Source: Bactrocera neohumeralis (Eukaryota; Arthropoda; Insecta; Diptera; Tephritidae). Taken from it: 64,000 bases of DNA. The first letter of the stretch is position 1. Each line of letters starts with the position of its first letter. Made by a program: the position numbers and the translations under genes. The DNA lies in assembly GCF_024586455.1 (NCBI RefSeq), contig NW_026089624.1, positions 8,461,341 through 8,525,340 on the forward strand, in the 5' to 3' direction. The notes below the pieces were generated by a model. It did not search any database and was not told the DNA's origin. It saw only the letters and a program-made list of their open reading frames with translations. Shown here in pieces: positions 55,053-64,000 of this stretch.

Positions 55053-55282
55053 TCATATTACCGAAATGAAAATGCCGTCAGCATATGTACAAATGGGATA
55101 TGTTGCCTCTTCGAAATTTGCATAGAAATGAAAACTGCGCTGTCAAACTGCTGAAGTGACAGCTTTTAGCTTACAATATATGGAATACTAATTAGTTTGG
55201 CAATGTGGAGTCTCCACAGGCAATAGGCACGGCAATACAGTTAGTATGCTATAAATCTCATCCTGTCGAGATGCCCCGTTAT
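55053..55282 (+). repeat. Direct repeat, left copy (about 230 bp)
   Basis: CATATTACCGAAATGAAAAT ... TCCTGTCGAGATGCCCCGT; the same block returns at 55857-56104. No terminal inverted repeats; an internal GTGGAGTCTCCAC palindrome is shared. Confidence 0.8.
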
Positions 55283-55344
55283 TTAGCAAACAATTGCTTA
55301 ACATAACGAATCATTTGGGCAAAGGCGTAGGGTAGGTAGGTTCT

Positions 55345-55600
55345 AGCTGATGTAGCGCATGCTTTGAGCTCTTGAAAATTTAATTTTATCACATTGCGAA
55401 ATGACGTCGGTTAGGTAGCTGATATAGCGCACGTTTTGAGCTCTTGAACTCCTTCAATCTTTTATGTGGAAAACAAAAAAAGGATAAAGATCCCTTTGCT
55501 TACAAATATATTTCAGGGAAAAACGAAATAATAACAAAGGATAAAGATCCTTTTTTTACAAATGTACTTCTGGGAAAAATAAGAATTCATATTTTTGGAC
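55345..55600 (+). repeat. Short local duplications
   Basis: TAGCTGATRTAGCGCA ... TTTGAGCTCTTGAA occurs at 55347 and 55418. Another pair, AAAGGATAAAGATCC with TTTCAGGGAAAAA/CTTCTGGGAAAAA, occurs at 55482 and 55537 and gives a duplicated peptide in a chance frame. Confidence 0.55.
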
Positions 55601-55856
55601 TACTATGTCATAATTGTGGCATACATTTTATATACCAATTAAAATAATAAATTTAAAATGAGCAATGTTATTTTGATTTTTGCTAGTATAAGTTCATTAA
55701 ATTTAAGATTTCGTTTATTCCCAACCCAATTTGCATAATTTTTCTGCAAATTAACAATATTAAACTAAATATTAATTTTTTGAAAAAATTTTATTTGGAA
55801 AATTTACTTTATTTTTATAATATAACACAACCGTCTTAATACTCGATCTTCTAAAT

Positions 55857-56104
55857 TTCATATTACCGAAATGAAAATGCCGTCGGCATATGTGCAAATG
55901 GGATATGTTGCCTTTTCGAAATTTTCATAGAAATGAAAACTGCGCTGTAAAACTGCTGAAATGACAGCTTATAGCTTATCATATATGGCATACTAATTAT
56001 TTCGCCATATATTGTAAGCTATAAGCAATGTGGAGTCTCCACAGGCAATAGGCACGGCAATACAGTTAGTATAGCATAAATTTTATCCTGTCGAGATGCC
56101 CCGT
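55857..56104 (+). repeat. Direct repeat, right copy (about 248 bp)
   Basis: Partner of 55053-55282, with about 20 extra bases (TTTCGCCATATATTGTAAGC) in the middle. The spacing of about 800 bp would suit a tiny LTR-like or SINE pair, but neither ends nor promoter boxes were recognised. Confidence 0.7.
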
Positions 56105-56584
56105 AAGTAAAAAAATCCATTGATGTATCGAATATCACATAAAAAATCGTGGATATCGGCCGTCACTAATGCCGACTACAAATTACTGATTTAACTAAAT
56201 CTCGGCTATTGTTCTTATAGTAGTTAAATTAAAAAGGACCAAAGAAGAAACTTTTAAGGTATAAGTGTTAGTGTAATCCTTCTTATGAAAGCAAATACTG
56301 AAATTGAAGCCAACGATGTGTATATTCATAGGAATATGATGCGTTCATAAGTTGTTCACATCTGAAATGTGTATGTATGTATATACTTTAATGCATTCCA
56401 ATCTAAACTTTTTAGTTGCTTAGAGCATTCATGTATTATTCCATATAAGTACTGAAATTTGTACCAAATAAAATGAAAATAGTATTTAAAGTAATTATTA
56501 ATCACTCCTAATAAATATTTTGCTGATGAGATTAATTTTTGTTTTGAAATTTTAATTAAATTAGGGTTTATTTGATATTTTCGT
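56105..56584. other. No recognisable feature
   Basis: AT-rich DNA between the direct repeat and the Merlin-like element, without motifs. Confidence 0.35.
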
Positions 56585-57162
56585 GTCGGCTTTAGTATAC
56601 CGTCCCACGATTTCAGGGTTAAAAGTGTTATGGTTGGATAGGGCTGATGCTCCAGATTAAGGGGAAGAATATAGTATACCGTCCCAGGATTTCAAGGATA
56701 AAAAGGATATGGTCGGATAGAGGAGATTATCCTGATCAAGGATCGATATGGTTACAGCCGCAGGAAGCTTATAGTTTAAGAGATATTCGCGTTTAAAATT
56801 TAAAATTTGCAATATTATAATAACATTTTTTCTATATTTCAAATTAATTTTGCACTTATATGAATTTTTCAATTTTATATACATTAACACATCACTAATT
56901 CGGTTGTACACATTTATTTTATATCATATATTGCAAAAATAGCTTTTATTATACATTTAAATTATTGTTTAATTATGACTTTTTAATAACAAATTAATTT
57001 CAAACTGTCAAATGAAAAGTGTTACCTTATCGACATCATTGAAATGCCTTTTTTCCCAAAAATTCCTCTATACATTCATGTGGATATGTTTTTTATTTAA
57101 TTAAATAAACAAATAAGAAATATTATATAGTAATATTATATAATAATATTATGGGAAGAATT

Positions 57163-57555
57163 TAGTATACCATCCCAGGATTTCGGGAATAAAATGGGTA
57201 TGGTCGGATAGAGGAGATTCTCCAGATCACGAATATATATGGTTATAGTCGCAGGAAGCTTATAGTTTTCGAGTTATTCGCGTTTTAAGTTGAAAATTTG
57301 CAATATTTTAATTACAAATTTTCGATATATAAAATTAATTTTGCACTTATATTTTTCACTTTTATATACACTAATACATCACTCATTCATTTGCACACAT
57401 TTATTTTATATAATATAGTGCAAAAATAGCTTTTTATAGGCATTTAAATTATTGTTGAATTTGATTATTTAAGAATAACAAATGAATTACAAACTGTCAT
57501 ATAATCAGTGTTACCTTATCAACATCATTTGTAAAATAACTAAATGAAATAAAGG
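57163..57555 (+). repeat. Long terminal inverted repeat arm, left
   Basis: AGTATACCATCCCAGGATTT ... CAGTGTTACCTTATCAACAT is closely mirrored by 59330-59712. Directly repeated in diverged form at 56672-57060. Confidence 0.8.
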
Positions 57556-57740
57556 GAACAGATTACAAAAAAATAACCCTAGTCGGTTCAACACCGGGGT
57601 GTATCAAATTTTTTTCGCGTAGAACTCCTTTGTACGTGTAAAATAACTAAAAGAAATTAAGTAAACAAATTATACCCCAAATAAGAGAAAGGAAAACAAA
57701 ATATAAAGAAATTATTTAAATTTAATAAAACAAACGTGTA

Positions 57741-58178
57741 TTAAGGCTTGTATATAAATTTTATTGCCTCTAATAATTTGACGAAAGGATCTTCGTGTCT
57801 GTTGGCCACATATTTCCGCCCAACATACTCAAAAATTAGGTCGGCGAAGTTTTCGGGATTGTTGTGGTTGTCCCTCGCAAAAAACCTTTTAATCACACGC
57901 CACTGGGACTCTACGCTGCGTATGCGTTCAATCTGCAGCCACAAATGGATTGTCCAAATCGCTGTGATTCACTTTTCGGTGTTTATACCCGTGATTCGCC
58001 AAACCATAGTACGCCTTCCAGCAATCTGTGCTTATTGTAGTTCCTGGCGCAACATGCTTCTTAATCAGGGGTATGAGCACCTCCGCAGACCTAACATTAT
58101 CTGGGCATACCTCCAGCCGCAGGTCGTCGCTCCCATCCTCAATCATCCCCAACACCCAGTGACCTTCCACACTCCTGC
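57741..58178 (-). pseudogene. Merlin-like transposase, exon 2 (catalytic D and E)
   Basis: After the acceptor (58179) the minus strand reads RSVEGHWVLGMIEDGSDDLR, VLIPLIKKHVAPGTTISTDC with WKAYYG, HGYKHRKVNHSDL and, after a stop and a shift near 57945, VESQWRVIKRFFARD-like sequence. These are the second Asp (STDCW) and the Glu (ESQWR) of the ISXO2/IS1595 DDE domain. It ends KFIYKP at 57741. Two lesions make it a pseudogene. Confidence 0.8.
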
Positions 58179-58234
58179 CTAAAATGAGAAAAACATATAA
58201 GTAAGTACCTAATATTGTATATTTTTAACTTTAC
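58179..58234 (-). other. 56-nt intron in the Merlin-like transposase
   Basis: The minus strand shows AATAAAG|GTAAAG at the 5' side and TTTTTCTCATTTTAG|GCAGG at the 3' side, with perfect GT/AG borders and a pyrimidine tract. Splicing joins KFNK to GRSVEGHWV, the residues expected for this family. The size is typical of dipteran introns. Confidence 0.75.
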
Positions 58235-58790
58235 CTTTATTAAATTTCCTCTTCCCGAATGCTTTCATCAATTTGGATCTTTTTGCCAGGGCCACCTATT
58301 TTACCTACCGCCTCCTGATTTTCCACTTGATATAAAACTACCGCTTCGCGACAGTAATTATACCAGTCACATATGGTAGCGCTAGATAAAATAGATTCCC
58401 TGACAATACTGTTTTTCCTTACTACGTCATGTGACCAGTGCGATGCGTAGCAAAACATTAGGTAAAAAACTTGTGGCAATGGCATTCTAACATTTTCCAG
58501 CCAGGTGCCCGTGGATCGAGATATTCCGGAACGCATTCGGCAAGATCCTTTTCGGCACCTAAACGTACCGACGGTGCTATTTCCCGTCATGGAGAGCACC
58601 ATCGGCAGTCTATGCACCCTGCAAGTCCTTCCTCTGGCAATGAGACCCTCCTCTTCGCAAAATAATATGCAGCTCTCCTTTGTTTGAAATGTGTTGAATA
58701 TTTTTGAAATATTCCACATTCTGTTCACCTCTGACACGCTCAATTTGTTTGATTTGCGTTTATAGTCGCTTCTTGTTTCAGATCTACATA
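58235..58790 (-). pseudogene. Merlin-like transposase, exon 1 (zinc-ribbon-like and first Asp)
   Basis: The minus frame 58240-58743 reads GTFRCRKGSCRMRSGISRST, LPQVFYLMFCYASHWSHDV, WYNYCREAVVLY and KIQIDES with the first catalytic Asp. A 2-base loss after DES shifts the frame before FGKRKFNK, the segment joined to exon 2. C-R-K-G-S-C is part of a zinc-binding pair. Sequence upstream (58780, ATGTAG|ATCTG) may hold a second intron. Start not determined. Confidence 0.8.
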
Positions 58791-59721
58791 TAATTATAAC
58801 AAAGTATTAGAAACAATGATTTAAATATTCTTTTCAATATTTAATTTATCATACCTGATGAATTATTTTCCTTTTTTTTTCAAAAATATTTCCGTAATTT
58901 TAATAAAAATTAATATAATTATATGTCCACACGGCTTAATATTCCAAACACGAAATAATTATAAAAATGCCAAATAAAAGCAACGGTACTTTGCTTTAAA
59001 AGTAGCAGTACTTATATCCGTTAGATCGCTTTGATGTTAGAGTGGTTGTTATGCCCTCAATGACATTGCTACTTCTTTGCGTGGGCGGCCTTCGGCCGCG
59101 CTTCAAAAAAATAACCCTGGTCGGTCCAACACCGGGTATATACATTTTTTTTCTCCCGTAGAACTCATTTTTACATTGGCAGCCACTTAAATTTTTTATA
59201 TTTTTTTCATGTTTATCAACGATTATGTTTCCTGTATTTAGGGTATAATATTACTTAATATATATTTTTTTTTATTTTAGTTTGTAAGTATTTTACTATA
59301 GTAACACTGATTATTTGACACATTTATTTTTACAAATGATGTCGATAAGTAACACTGATTATATGACAGTTTGTAATTCATTTGTTATTCTCAAATAATC
59401 AAATTCAAAAATAATTTAAATGTTTACTAAAAGCTATTTTTGCACTATATTATATAAAATAAATGTGTGTAAATGAATAAGTGATGTGTTAGTGTATATA
59501 AAAGTGAAAAATATAAGTGCAAAATTAATTTTATATATCGAAAATATGTAATTAAAATATTTATTTATTTTATTACAAATTTTCAACTTAAAACGCGAAT
59601 AACTCGAAAACTATAAGCTTCCTGCGACTATAACCATATATATTCGTGATCTGGAGAATCTCCTCTATCCGACCATACCCATTTTATTCCCGAAATCCTG
59701 GGATGGTATACTAAAGCCGAC

Positions 59722-59916
59722 CCAATATTATATATGTTGTCACCTAGTATACAAAAAAAACGTATTATCAAAAATAAATGGAAAGCGCTGACAGATATAA
59801 TAACCAAAATTTAACCATTTTATAACGAAAACTCAAATTTTGTTTCAATATCAGTGCAAAATAACCAAAAAATATAACCACTTTATAATGAAACTCAATA
59901 TATTTTTTTTATTTTA
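59722..59916. other. AT-rich spacer with short direct repeats
   Basis: AATAACCAAAATTTAACCA ... and AATAACCAAAAAATATAACC ... repeat a unit of about 70 bp ending TATAA-GAAAACTCAA. No gene. Confidence 0.4.
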
Positions 59917-60231
59917 ACGCAGAAATGAGTACTACGCGAAAGTGCTTCAGTCACCCCGGGTATTCGCTCGACCAGGGTTATTTTTTAAAGCGCGGCCAAA
60001 GGCCGCCAACGCAGAAAGGAGTACTACGCGAAAGTACTACAGTCATCCCGGGTACTCGCACGACCAGGGTTATTTTTTTAAAGCGCGGCCGAAGGTTGCC
60101 AACGCAGAAAGGAGTTCTATGCGAAAGTACTTCAGTCACCCCGGGTATTCGCTCGACCAGGGTTATTTTTTTAAAGCGCGGCCGAAGGCCGCCAACGCAG
60201 AAAGGAGTACTACGCAAAAGTACTTCAGTCA
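59917..60231 (+). repeat. 93-bp minisatellite, about 3.4 units
   Basis: Units start near 59927, 60019, 60112 and 60205 (92-93 bp). Each has GAGTACTACGCGAAAG, CACCCCGGGTATTCGCTCGA, CCAGGGTTATTTTTTTAAAG and the palindrome GCGGCCGAAGGCCGC. Single relatives occur at 57573-57640, 59085-59185 and 62640-62710. The period is a multiple of three, so long frames arise by chance. Confidence 0.85.
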
Positions 60232-60450
60232 CATAAACCCCAAATGCAACTCTGCAAAAAGCATAGATATGGCAACCCAAAAACTGGATAAGTAGTCAGC
60301 TTGACGAACCGCCATTTTTCCTTCTTCTTGGCGCATCATGCCGACTGCTAGCACGCTTCATAATTTTCGCTCTCCATTTCATTTTCAATCATCAACTTTG
60401 TATCAGTATTTTATATTTTAATAAATCTAAAATTATTGTGGACATCCCAC
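60232..60450 (+). repeat. CsRn1-like Ty3 element, 5' LTR (short)
   Basis: Partner of the solo LTR at 29213-29435. It starts inside the minisatellite array and ends at CATCCCACA just before a primer site. Confidence 0.65.
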
Positions 60451-60454
60451 ATAT

Positions 60455-60472
60455 TGTTGACTCCGACGTGAT
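60455..60472 (+). promoter_or_regulatory. Primer binding site, tRNA-Trp-like
   Basis: TGTTGACTCCGACGTGAT closely resembles TGGTGACCCCGACGTGAT, the tRNA-Trp primer site of CsRn1-clade Ty3 elements. Gag starts eight bases later at 60480. Confidence 0.6.
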
Positions 60473-60479
60473 CGAAAAA

Positions 60480-61040
60480 TGACGGAAAAAGAAACGGTAA
60501 ACCAGGTAATGCAAAATTTGCAGCATCGGGGCCAATTGGCAGAGGACATCCAAACCCGCAACGTGGAAGTGGCCAAAGTTTCCATCAGGATCCCACCATT
60601 CTGGCACGCAAAGCCGGATGGCGCAGGTCGAGTCGCAATTCATTGCGGCAGGTATAACGAGCGACAAAACAAAATACCACACCGTCGTGGCCGCGATCGA
60701 AAGCAACGTGCTAGCCCAAACAAGCGACATAATTCTTAATCCACCGAACAGTGACCTGTATACCACGCTAAAAAATCGTATAATAACACAATTCGCGGAT
60801 TCGCAATTCACAATTCGAATTTCCATTAACAACGAACCGCTCGACAAAGTTGCCCTGCTCGCGGACAAATTAGTGAGGTTAGCGACACCCCACACGTACA
60901 CGTAGTCGAAACTCCAAACACAGCAACAGCCAATCTATCCAGCATCGAGCAGCAGCTAGCCGAAATCACGAAAGAGATAGCCTCAATAAAGGCGAACATA
61001 AATCGTAGGCCTAGAAGTCGCAGCAGAAGCCGCCGTTTGA
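60480..61040 (+). pseudogene. CsRn1-like Ty3 gag, frameshifted
   Basis: Frame 60479-60739 starts MTEKETVNQVMQNLQHRG and reaches VEVAKVSIRIPPFWHAKPD. A shift near 60615 leads to AQVESQFIAAGITSDKTKYH, TVVAAIESNVLAQTSDIILN and LYTTLKNRIITQFADSQ (60618-60905), the core of this gag family. A further shift gives SSIEQQLAEITKEIASIKAN and the basic RRPRSRSRSR near 61010. Pol is not present because a Tc1 fragment follows. Confidence 0.8.
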
Positions 61041-61600
61041 TGAGATCAAAATTGTTTTGTTTGGTGGTATAGGCTCCAGGCAGTGTGTTCGTTGTCTCCC
61101 AAACACAGAATACCACCAAGGTACACCACAAAGACAGTAAAGTATGTTGAGCTAAACACTATGGTGTGGGCTTGTTTCTCGTATGCTGGCGATGGTCCAA
61201 TCTCTTTGATCACTGGCATTATTGACCAAGCAGTGTGCATTAATACATTGAAAGATGTAATGCTACCGTATGCTAGTTGGAAAATGTCCTTAAAATGGAC
61301 ATTTCAGCAGGATAATGATCCTAAACATACGAGCAAACTAGCTAATCAGTGGTTTGCATCTGAAAACATCTACGTGATACCATACAATCTCCGGACCTAC
61401 ACCCAATCGAAAACTTATGGGGCGATGTCAAGAGATGCGTAGCAACAGCAAAACCATTAGAAGCACAGAGATTTGGCAAGGTTTTAAGGAGGTATGGGCT
61501 CAAGTCTCTGTGAAGCGTTGTAGGGAGCTTATTGATTCCATCCTACGTCGATGCCTAGCCGTTATAAACAATAACGGATTTACAACAAAATTTTAGACCT
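61035..61600 (+). pseudogene. Tc1-like transposase, catalytic part, frameshifted
   Basis: Plus-strand pieces: DEIKIVLFGGIGSRQCVR (around the first Asp), NTEYHQGTP, then MVWACFSYAGDGPISLITGI, WTFQQDNDPKHTSKLANQWF (second Asp) and, after a shift near 61400, PDLHPIENLWGDVKRC (Glu) and EVWAQVSVKRCRELIDSI, CLAVINNNGFTTKF stop at about 61596. The N-terminal DNA-binding half is missing. Confidence 0.85.
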
Positions 61601-61639
61601 TAGGAAACATATTAAATATGAAATATTTACTGTTTCTTT

Positions 61640-61890
61640 CATATTCTTAGATTTTTCGCCTACTATTTTCTTGAACAGCATAATTTTTCAATTTTATTTT
61701 AATTTAATAACTGTATGTAAACTAAAAAAATTATTTCGTAGATAAAACCGTAAATATATCATACATTAATTAAAAATTAGGTTTTTTTTTTATAACTTTT
61801 TGATCGAATATTGTTCTTATCATGTGATTTGACTGGTAAACAGTTAGTAGTCACCGGCACTACTATTTTCGTGAAAACAGCTATGTATGT
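61640..61890. other. No recognisable feature
   Basis: AT-rich; possibly the remaining 3' end of the Tc1 element (ATTTCGTAGATAAAACCG). No terminal repeat identified. Confidence 0.35.
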
Positions 61891-61894
61891 AGAA

Positions 61895-62370
61895 AAAGTT
61901 GTTTTATAGTTAATATAGAAAAGAGAATCACGCGAAAAAGCAAACGAAGAAAAATTGTTAAAAATCCTACATATTTGCTGTTTAAGATGTGGCAAGGCTT
62001 GTTTTCCTCATAATTGTAAACAATCTAACTTTTTCAACGATGAGTGTGCTAAGTGATTTTTAAATTAATAAATTAAGGTAAAATATACGAAAATAAAAGT
62101 GAAATGTGAACTTATTTCAATGTTTAGAGTGTATATTTAAATATACAGAGTAAAAAACGTGGAAAAATTTAGTGAAACATAGAGAAATACCATGTGTTAT
62201 TAGTGCAAATTTTTTAACTTTTAATTGTGAATATTTAAAAAAATAAAAGTTATTTTTATATTATTTTTGGATATTTCTGCTCTGGAGAGGCTCCCCTATC
62301 CGCACATACCCCATTTATACGGAAATTCGGTTTTTTTTACCCCTCCGCCAAAGTAATCGGAATCGTGCCT
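61895..62370 (-). repeat. Right arm of the long inverted repeat (partner 50390-50710 and 54050-54200)
   Basis: GTGTGCTAAGTGATTTT ... CCGCCAAAGTAATCGGAATC mirrors the left arm. The subterminal text CTCTGGAGAGGCTCCCCTAT, CCGCACATACC resembles that of the Merlin-like element (CTGGAGAATCTCCTCTATCC at 59651), so the two long-armed elements are distant relatives. Confidence 0.7.
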
Positions 62371-63300
62371 GCATTTTTTATACACTTACATTTCACTTCA
62401 ATATTTCTACATATTTATTTTTTATTAATATTTTAGTTATTTGCTTAAAATAAGCATTTTATATTTTACATAAATATTATTATACGCACAATAACAATAA
62501 GTGTTCCGTGTTGTCAAATAATAAGTATTGCCATATCTACACATTTATCAAACGAATAAAAAATAGGTTTATACGCCAAATACATATATCATCATCCCTA
62601 TTCTTGCTATATCATGAGTAAAAAGCAAAAAGGAGGAAAAAAAAACCTGACACACCCCGGTGTTGGATCGGCCAGGGTTATATTTTTTTGCCGCGCCGCG
62701 CTTCAGTATTATTATTTGTTTTCCTTATTTCTTTTGGTCTTTGGGTAAAATATGAACGTTAGGTAGCACTGATTATTAGTTAGATTGCAACCCTTTCATT
62801 ATTGTATGAACAAAAGTTGAATGTTTAATAAAAGTTATTTTTGCACTATATATATAAAATAAATGGTTAGAAATGAATTAGTCAAGTGTTTGTGGATATA
62901 AAAGCTAAAAATATAACTATAAAATTCATTATAAATGGGAGAAACACGTATTTTAAATAGTTGCATTTTTGAACTTTAAAGGAATTCTATGCGGAAAACT
63001 GGCAATGTGTTATTTATTTCTTGCCACTGGGGTATTATTAGTTTTCTTTATTTTTTTTTGGTTTTCTTTTAAAAAATATGTACATAAGGCAACACCGAAT
63101 ATTGGTTAGAATGCAACCCTTTTGTTATTGTAATAGATCAAAAATTAAGTATTTAATAAAAGTATTTGATTTGGAGGACTTCCTCTTTCCGCGCATACCC
63201 ATTTTTAAATCGGGGGATGTTATTCTAAAACTTATCCCGAAGCATCAGTACGGTTTCGAGAATTTGGAAAATTAATAATATAAAAGTAATTTTCCAAATT
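62371..63300. repeat. Degenerate relatives of the Merlin-like arms
   Basis: Segments at about 62640-62710 (minisatellite-like CACCCCGGTGTTGGATCGGC), 62760-62960 and 63075-63250 (AGTTATTTTTGCACTATATA; TTGGAGGACTTCCTCTTTCC, GCGCATACCC) repeat pieces of the arms at 59330-59721 with strong divergence. No transposase frame is associated. Confidence 0.5.
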
Positions 63301-63419
63301 ATCGAATAACTCGAAAACTACTTGACTGATAGATTTTTTTATATCTGACTGCCTAACTTTCTTCGTTTTCGTCAATGTATTTGTTTTGTTTTTATTTTTG
63401 AGAGTTTTTGGTTTGAATG

Positions 63420-63452
63420 GTTAATCATTAATAATAATAATAATAATAGGAG
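63420..63452 (+). repeat. AAT microsatellite
   Basis: A run of seven AAT/ATA units. Confidence 0.7.
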
Positions 63453-63523
63453 TAATTCTAAACTAAATACTGTGTTGAAGTTAATGTTTTTGTAATTCAC
63501 TGCTAACTATAGTTTGCGGCTGG

Positions 63524-63771
63524 ATGTCAATAGAAGGTTCTATTAAAGGGCCCCGCTCCCTAGTTGTATGCGGCCCTTGGGGTTCTGGGAAGACTACATT
63601 GCTGAAGAAGCTTTTCAAAGAATTTCCTCAGACTTTTGGTTTTAGGATATCACACACAGCACGTTCTCCAGGCGCCGGAGAGAACATGGTGTTAATTATT
63701 ATTTCGTTGACAAAGATAAAATGGAGGAAAAAATAGCTAACAATGAATTATACAATGTAAAAGACTTTTAA
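63524..63771 (+). pseudogene. Guanylate kinase fragment, frameshifted
   Basis: The frame from 63524 reads RSLVVCGPWGSGKTTLLKKL, FKEFPQTFGF and ISHTARSP, the N-terminal part of guanylate kinase (ATP + GMP to ADP + GDP). The Walker A motif is GPWGSGKT, with Trp where the family has Ser. After GEN the frame is lost by one base; the right frame continues from 63688 as GVNYYFVDKDKMEEKIANNE and stops at 63771, about 80 residues into a protein of about 200. No clear splice donor follows. It is most likely a captured or decayed gene piece; a sequencing indel plus an exon end is the alternative. Confidence 0.75.
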
Positions 63772-64000
63772 CTAAGTAACGAACGAACGAAACAATAGAA
63801 ACCACATTTTTTTTAATTAATTATGTAAAGGTAATTGTTGAAGTTGTTTTAGCGGCTGATCCTGACAGTTCTTGGTCCGATAAAAAATTTTAGTCCGGTT
63901 ACTCGACTGTCATGGGAACGGTCAAGGTAATTGTTCATTATGGTGGTATTCTCATGTAATCACTTCAAAAAATCGATTTTTTTATATTTTGACAGTAAAA
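63772..64000. other. No recognisable feature
   Basis: AT-rich DNA up to the window edge. Confidence 0.35.

Larger units (their letters stand above)
56585..59721 (-). mobile_element. Merlin-like (ISXO2/IS1595-type) element with long, reiterated inverted ends
   Basis: GTCGGCTTTAGTATACC at 56585 and its complement ending 59721 are the outermost matching ends. The terminal module of about 400 bp is present partially at 56585-56665, again at 56672-57060 and 57163-57555 (direct), and inverted at 59330-59721. Between the arms lie the transposase (minus) and two single units of a minisatellite (57573-57640, 59085-59185). Target duplication not identified. Confidence 0.65.

Noticed and set aside
55444..55647. 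67-codon frame with duplicated KDKDPF
   Set aside because: Produced by a short local DNA duplication; no homology or context for a gene.
59925..60295. Two repeat-rich frames of 103 and 117 codons
   Set aside because: Artifacts of the 93-bp minisatellite, whose period is a multiple of three; open in several frames at once.

Overview
The window looks like intergenic, transposon-packed DNA of a higher dipteran, most likely a tephritid fruit fly. The evidence is the family mix: DD41D 'rosa' mariners, BEL/Pao, an errantivirus-type Ty3/gypsy element with env, jockey-, R1- and RTE-type LINEs, piggyBac, hAT, Tigger and Merlin-like DNA elements. The DNA is AT-rich with many ATGTACATA-type simple repeats. 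No complete host gene was found. The only cellular gene recognised is a frameshifted guanylate kinase fragment at 63.5 kb. There is one 100-N assembly gap (37067-37166).

Layout. 1-278: 3' end of a rosa mariner. 363-4130: gypsy/errantivirus copy (5' LTR, Lys-tRNA-type primer site, broken pol, env start) cut by an RTE LINE tail. 4192-22395: an 18.2-kb nested BEL/Pao complex (BEL-A) with matching LTRs at both ends. It contains a piggyBac-type MITE, an inverted piece of a second BEL lineage (BEL-B), a BEL-B LTR and leader facing the other way, a palindromic rosa element, a hAT MITE and a 2.4-kb piggyBac. 22.4-25 kb: deleted mariner and copia remnant. 25.5-28.9 kb: jockey LINE on the minus strand split by an RTE LINE. 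29.2-33.6 kb: solo LTR, hAT relic invaded by RTE and Tc1, jockey ORF1 piece. 33.7-37.1 kb: RTE piece, then an R1-like LINE 5' half running into the gap. 37.2-38.6 kb: BEL-C leader and LTR. 38.6-50.4 kb: MITEs, Tc1 relic, a Tigger element with an intact 553-codon transposase, foldback elements. 50.4-63.3 kb: long inverted-repeat elements with a Merlin/ISXO2-like transposase, a second piggyBac, gypsy gag, Tc1 and a 93-bp minisatellite.

How the parts relate. Insertions are nested and many boundaries can be read exactly: TTAA at piggyBac types, TA at mariners, an 8-bp duplication at the hAT MITE. Removing the inserts restores the interrupted reading frames, which fixes the order of events. Almost every coding region is a relic; the Tigger transposase is the exception.

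The most promising unusual signal is in the BEL elements. A third, gag-like zinc-knuckle ORF lies between integrase and the 3' LTR. It sits six bases after a good splice acceptor, and its C-terminus is conserved mostly through synonymous changes in the second lineage. All three BEL leaders carry a splice-donor-like GTGAGT at a similar distance from the primer site. This suggests, but does not prove, a spliced accessory gene in BEL/Pao. A second notable item is the Merlin-like transposase with a visible 56-nt intron, inside an element with long terminal inverted repeats and minisatellite units.
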